IMG/VR virus record: IMGVR_UViG_3300027747_001414
Span: 1 to 21,305 of that record
Strand: one strand, 5' to 3'
Source: a virus
DNA: 21,305 nt
A program made the position numbers and the translations under genes. The notes under the pieces are model-generated. The model was not told where the DNA came from, did not search any database, and saw only the letters and a program-made list of their open reading frames with translations. Shown in pieces: positions 18,805 to 21,305 of the stretch; the stretch's first letter is position 1, and each line of letters opens with the position of its first letter.

Positions 18805-19640
18805 CGCCATTGACCCAACTAAAAGCCATGTCGGACAAGGAACTGCACAACACGCTGATGCGGGACTACCCAACCGATGTAGGCATCCGCGAAGACATCA
18901 AGGAGCGTATCCGCACAGAGCGCGAGGACAAGCGTGTGGCGAACATCAAGCGCACGCAACAACGCAAGGCATGGGCACCGCTCGTGCATCAGGCGTACAA
19001 GGCGGTCAACACGCCGAAGGCTAGGCTGCGCAAGGCCGAGGAGTTGTACGGCTCACCGATGGGGTACGGCAGTCCCTATGAGGCGCAGTTCGATGAGTCG
19101 CCAAGTGCGCGTGTGCTGCATACATACAAGGCATACACCACGCTGGTGCAGAAGGTGGCCGACAAGCTGCGCGACTACAGGGACGCGGGTACGCATACAC
19201 CCAAGCAGATGGCCAAGGAGAAGGGCGTACCCGACGAGGGTGAGCACTGGACGGACTGGGTGCCGCAACGCATCAAGGACGCAACGGAGCGGGCGTTTGA
19301 GCTGCTGAACGAGGAGAATCCAATGGAGCTGTTCCCGCGCACGTTCTACGCGCCAGCCAAAGTGCAGCCCTACAAGCCACGACAGCGCAAGCCCACGACA
19401 AGGACACGACCGCTATCACACATCGAGCAGCTACGCGAGAAGCTGAAGGAGGCAGACGCGCTGGCCATAGCCAATCCCACACCGGAGAACCTAGCGCAGC
19501 GCGACACCCTCATACTGGAGAAGGAGGAAGCAGCAAAAGAGAAGCGGCGTGAGTACGCACGTAAGTACCACGCCAAGATACGAGCCGAGCTACGTGAGTG
19601 GCGCGAGAAACAGAAACAACTGGAAGGAGAAGTGAAATGA
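18798..19640 (+). CDS. 280-aa charged helical protein
   Basis: The protein begins MLTPLTQLKAMSDKELHNTL and is rich in Lys, Arg and Glu. It has helical segments (RIRTEREDKRVANIKRTQQR), a middle with LRKAEELYGSPMGYGSPYEA and a C-terminal coiled coil over about residues 205-278 (LREKLKEADALAIANPTPEN, then KEEAAKEKRREYARKYHAKI). A KPRQRKPTTRTR stretch is strongly basic. No enzyme motif. It may be a nucleic-acid-associated or scaffold-type protein; unknown. GGAGG lies nine bases upstream of the ATG, inside the previous gene. Confidence 0.8.
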   Translation: MLTPLTQLKAMSDKELHNTLMRDYPTDVGIREDIKERIRTEREDKRVANIKRTQQRKAWAPLVHQAYKAVNTPKARLRKAEELYGSPMGYGSPYEAQFDESPSARVLHTYKAYTTLVQKVADKLRDYRDAGTHTPKQMAKEKGVPDEGEHWTDWVPQRIKDATERAFELLNEENPMELFPRTFYAPAKVQPYKPRQRKPTTRTRPLSHIEQLREKLKEADALAIANPTPENLAQRDTLILEKEEAAKEKRREYARKYHAKIRAELREWREKQKQLEGEVK

Positions 19641-19942
19641 AAACAAGCAAGGTATTTAAGGCCGCGAAGGAGCAGCTATGGGACGGCGAGGGCAACTGGT
19701 TCGAAAGCGGCAAGGAGAGGTTTGTCTGCGTCGCCATTTTGGAAGCCCCAAACATAAGAGTTATGGACAAGCGCAAAGCGCGGTATATTGTGCAGTGCCT
19801 GCTAGGGGGGCACGAGAGTTTGGAGGGATGGCTGAACGCTACGCATCAAATCAGAGCGTACGACGAGCGATGCAAAGCGCAGATCACACGCCACGCATGG
19901 CTCGACCATTTGATTAACCACTACGAAAGCATTGGAGATTGA
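19637..19942 (+). CDS. small protein of unknown function
   Basis: This 101-aa protein begins MKTSKVFKAAKEQLWDGEGN. It contains FVCVAILEAPNIRVMDKRKA, a helical ARYIVQCLLGGHESLEGWLN and HAWLDHLINHYESIGD. The layout (a short strand pair, then helices with a conserved HAWLDHLI) resembles small phage early proteins seen with similar spacing; no function known. GAAGGAGAAGTGAA precedes the ATG, which overlaps the preceding stop as ATGA. The next gene starts 1 nt after its stop. Confidence 0.78.
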   Translation: MKTSKVFKAAKEQLWDGEGNWFESGKERFVCVAILEAPNIRVMDKRKARYIVQCLLGGHESLEGWLNATHQIRAYDERCKAQITRHAWLDHLINHYESIGD

Positions 19943-19943
19943 A

Positions 19944-20171
19944 ATGAACTACGACATCAAGACCAAAGAAGGTATGGCCAACTCAGTGGCATGGACTGAG
20001 CGACTGTTCAGCATGCTGCAGGAAGGGGCTATATGGCATGTCCCGCGCAGCGGCATGGAAGTGCGTGTGTATCCGATCAAGAAGGAAGTGCACATCACTG
20101 AGGGGCTGCTGCCCGACAAGTCCATCGAGAAAGTCATCAAGGCAATGGGATGGACGGTGACAATTTTATAA
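19944..20171 (+). CDS. small conserved phage protein (KTKEGMANSVAWTE type)
   Basis: This 75-aa protein begins MNYDIKTKEGMANSVAWTER, then FSMLQEGAIWHVPRSGMEVR, VYPIKKEVHITEGLLPDKSI and EKVIKAMGW. A pattern of IKTxEGMANxVAWTExLF...GxxWxVPRSG...VRVYP...DxSIxKVIxAMGW is familiar from related early regions and always uncharacterised. It looks like a helix followed by three strands and a final helix. GGAGATTGAA precedes the ATG; the frame extends four codons further upstream, with a poor context. Confidence 0.85.
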   Translation: MNYDIKTKEGMANSVAWTERLFSMLQEGAIWHVPRSGMEVRVYPIKKEVHITEGLLPDKSIEKVIKAMGWTVTIL

Positions 20172-20178
20172 ATTGATA

Positions 20179-20200
20179 CCTACCCCCGAGAGGGGGTTGG
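20179..20200 (+). repeat. GC hairpin after the long gene run
   Basis: ACCCCC, GAGA loop, GGGGGT (20182-20197), extended outward by CC/GG across one T-T mismatch. It lies eight bases after the stop of the 75-aa gene and 43 nt before the next ATG. No T-run follows, so it is more likely an mRNA-stabilising or processing hairpin than a terminator. Confidence 0.7.
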
Positions 20201-20243
20201 GACTCTAGAATCATTTACGGCAATTTAAACATAGGAGAAGCAA

Positions 20244-20720
20244 ATGCCCGATATGCAAACCGCACTCAGTAAAGTCATCAGCTCTTGGGAACAAGAAGTA
20301 GATGCAGCAAACGCACCGCAAGTAACGACGGGTGTCAGTCAAGCCACGCACCAGTACGTCAAAGAAAATCCCGGCATAACCAAGTCGGAGGCCATCAAAG
20401 AGCTTAAGAAGCTAGGCTACAAGCCCTCGTCTACCACCACGCTACTGTCGGCCATGATTCGTAACAAACAGATCACCCTTAGCGTGAATGGTGGCATGCA
20501 CATAGCCAACGAGCACTACACGCCCATCAGAACGAAGGTTGAGAAAGCCAAGCCAAAGGTTACACAAATGCCCGCAGAACAAGCGCGGGGTATTGCAGCG
20601 CTGAGCATCCCGACTACACAGGCAACGCCCACGAGGCTGACCGCCAAGCAGGTACTGGAAACGCTCAACGTCCAAGAGGCGTATGAGTTGTACAAAGAAC
20701 TCGACAAAATGTTTAACTGA
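20244..20720 (+). CDS. probable winged-helix DNA-binding protein
   Basis: This 158-aa protein begins MPDMQTALSKVISSWEQEVD. Residues about 35-90 (HQYVKENPGITKSEAIKELK, then KLGYKPSSTTTLLSAMIRNK and QITLSVNGGMHIANE) have the helix-turn-helix and following beta-wing pattern of a winged-helix domain. A Lys/Pro/Thr-rich linker leads to a C-terminal helix pair (RLTAKQVLETLNVQEAYELY). It may be a phage transcription regulator. ATAGGAGAAGCAA precedes the ATG. It sits after a 72-nt gap with a hairpin, so a separate transcript or processing site is possible. Confidence 0.75.
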   Translation: MPDMQTALSKVISSWEQEVDAANAPQVTTGVSQATHQYVKENPGITKSEAIKELKKLGYKPSSTTTLLSAMIRNKQITLSVNGGMHIANEHYTPIRTKVEKAKPKVTQMPAEQARGIAALSIPTTQATPTRLTAKQVLETLNVQEAYELYKELDKMFN

Positions 20721-20731
20721 AAGGAACAATC

Positions 20732-20926
20732 ATGCTTAAATACTTGAAGAAATTGTTATCCGGCCCAACCGACTTGGAAGCCGCCGCTGCTGAGCTGTCC
20801 GAGGCATACCTTGAGCTGCTGGCTGCGCAGACTGGAGTTGACTACGCCAAGAGCATGGTTGACTACAACGAGGCTCGCATCTCCCGCCTTGAGTCCTACC
20901 TTGCGCAGTATGGGGATCGCAAGTGA
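20732..20926 (+). CDS. small helical protein
   Basis: This 64-aa protein begins MLKYLKKLLSGPTDLEAAAA and is one long amphipathic helical stretch (AELSEAYLELLAAQTGVDYA, then NEARISRLESYLAQYGDRK), probably a coiled coil. Similar short proteins recur in phage early regions. AAAGGAAC precedes the ATG, and its stop overlaps the following GTG start as GTGA. No function known. Confidence 0.78.
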   Translation: MLKYLKKLLSGPTDLEAAAAELSEAYLELLAAQTGVDYAKSMVDYNEARISRLESYLAQYGDRK

Positions 20927-21075
20927 AGGCGTTGTATGACTTGGCTATCCGAGGCCTTGCGGCCTTGGGTATGTTCGCCGCGCTGATGTTTCTTTTGGGA
21001 TACACCTACGCACAGATTCCACTGGTGTTGCAGAAGACCTGCACACCTTCCATCATTGATCGGATTTTGAAATGA
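20923..21075 (+). CDS. 50-aa single-span membrane protein
   Basis: The GTG at 20923 overlaps the previous stop as GTGA and encodes MKALYDLAIRGLAALGMFAA, then LMFLLGYTYAQIPLVLQK and a short polar tail ending IIDRILK. Residues about 7-33 form one transmembrane helix with a positively charged start. No strong ribosome site of its own, so translational coupling is likely. A small membrane effector is possible; unknown. Confidence 0.7.
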   Translation: MKALYDLAIRGLAALGMFAALMFLLGYTYAQIPLVLQKTCTPSIIDRILK

Positions 21076-21248
21076 AACTTTATAACGTGCCAAGAAATAG
21101 CAAGGTCATGCTAAGCGATGGCGTGGTGCTTTTGTTCCACCACATCGACGGGATGTACAGTGTTTGTACAGACGAAAACGGCGACATCTTCCATATCAGC
21201 GCCAGTGAGGAAGTCGAAATAGTAGGAGGTAAAGATGAAAGTAAATAA
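21072..21248 (+). CDS. 58-aa protein of unknown function
   Basis: The ATG at 21072 overlaps the preceding stop (ATGA). The protein begins MKLYNVPRNSKVMLSDGVVL, then LFHHIDGMYSVCTDENGDIF and HISASEEVEIVGGKDESK. The alternating strands (VMLSDGVVLLFHHIDG, MYSVCTDENGDIFHI) look like a small beta sheet. Its 3' end contains the ribosome site AGGAGGT of the next gene, with which it overlaps by 14 nt. No family recognised. Confidence 0.72.
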   Translation: MKLYNVPRNSKVMLSDGVVLLFHHIDGMYSVCTDENGDIFHISASEEVEIVGGKDESK

Positions 21249-21305
21249 GCCACAAACGAAAAATGTAACATTAGCTTTACATAAAGCCCCTGATGCGCCA
21301 TTAAC
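21235..21305 (+). CDS. gene start cut by the right edge
   Basis: An ATG at 21235, with AGGAGGT five bases upstream, opens MKVNKPQTKNVTLALHKAPD and continues past the window end. Only 23 codons are visible, so no function can be inferred. It is in a different frame from the gene it overlaps. Confidence 0.65.
   Translation, partial: MKVNKPQTKNVTLALHKAPDAPL

Overview
This window is most likely part of a tailed double-stranded DNA phage (Caudoviricetes) genome. It holds a complete packaging and capsid module (terminase, portal, scaffold, major capsid protein), two phage-borne tRNAs, a free-standing HNH endonuclease, and a long run of small tightly packed genes of the early-region type. Several proteins (the major capsid protein, the GroES-like protein, a NinX-type protein and an 81-aa basic protein) resemble ones I recall from freshwater metagenomic phages. 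A betaproteobacterial host is only a guess. Both window edges cut through genes.

Left half (1-11089) is almost entirely on the minus strand. Read in transcription order from the right, it runs: putative small terminase, large terminase, portal, a 64-aa protein, a GroES-like co-chaperonin, scaffold, a 150-aa protein, a probable capsid accessory protein and the major capsid protein, closed by a strong terminator. Next come tRNA-Pro and tRNA-His, a very acidic protein with its own terminator, an oppositely oriented HNH endonuclease, two Thr/Gly-rich virion-type proteins separated by a UUCG terminator, a basic 81-aa protein, a holin-like membrane protein and a left-truncated Lys-rich protein.

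Boundary (11090-11533) is a divergent control region. It has a symmetric -10 box that could fire both ways, an orphan plus-strand terminator, and a structured leader for the rightward genes.

Right half (11534-21305) is entirely on the plus strand. It holds about 20 mostly small proteins, many joined by ATGA or GTGA overlaps. Recognisable ones are an M28/M20-type zinc peptidase, a NinX/DUF2591-like protein, a zinc-ribbon protein, a DnaJ-type Cys-rich protein and a probable winged-helix protein.

The most unusual content is between the right-half genes. Every early segment boundary carries a short perfect hairpin of the form GTG...CAC, in six copies. Four leaders carry a second element: a hairpin with an invariant CCGTCT loop, a stem that changes by compensatory pairs, and an upstream ACGG that can pair with the loop as a pseudoknot. 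There is also a 198-bp imperfect palindrome and a tandem hairpin repeat ending in a terminator just before a start codon. Together these suggest a repeated cis-RNA punctuation system that organises the early transcript.
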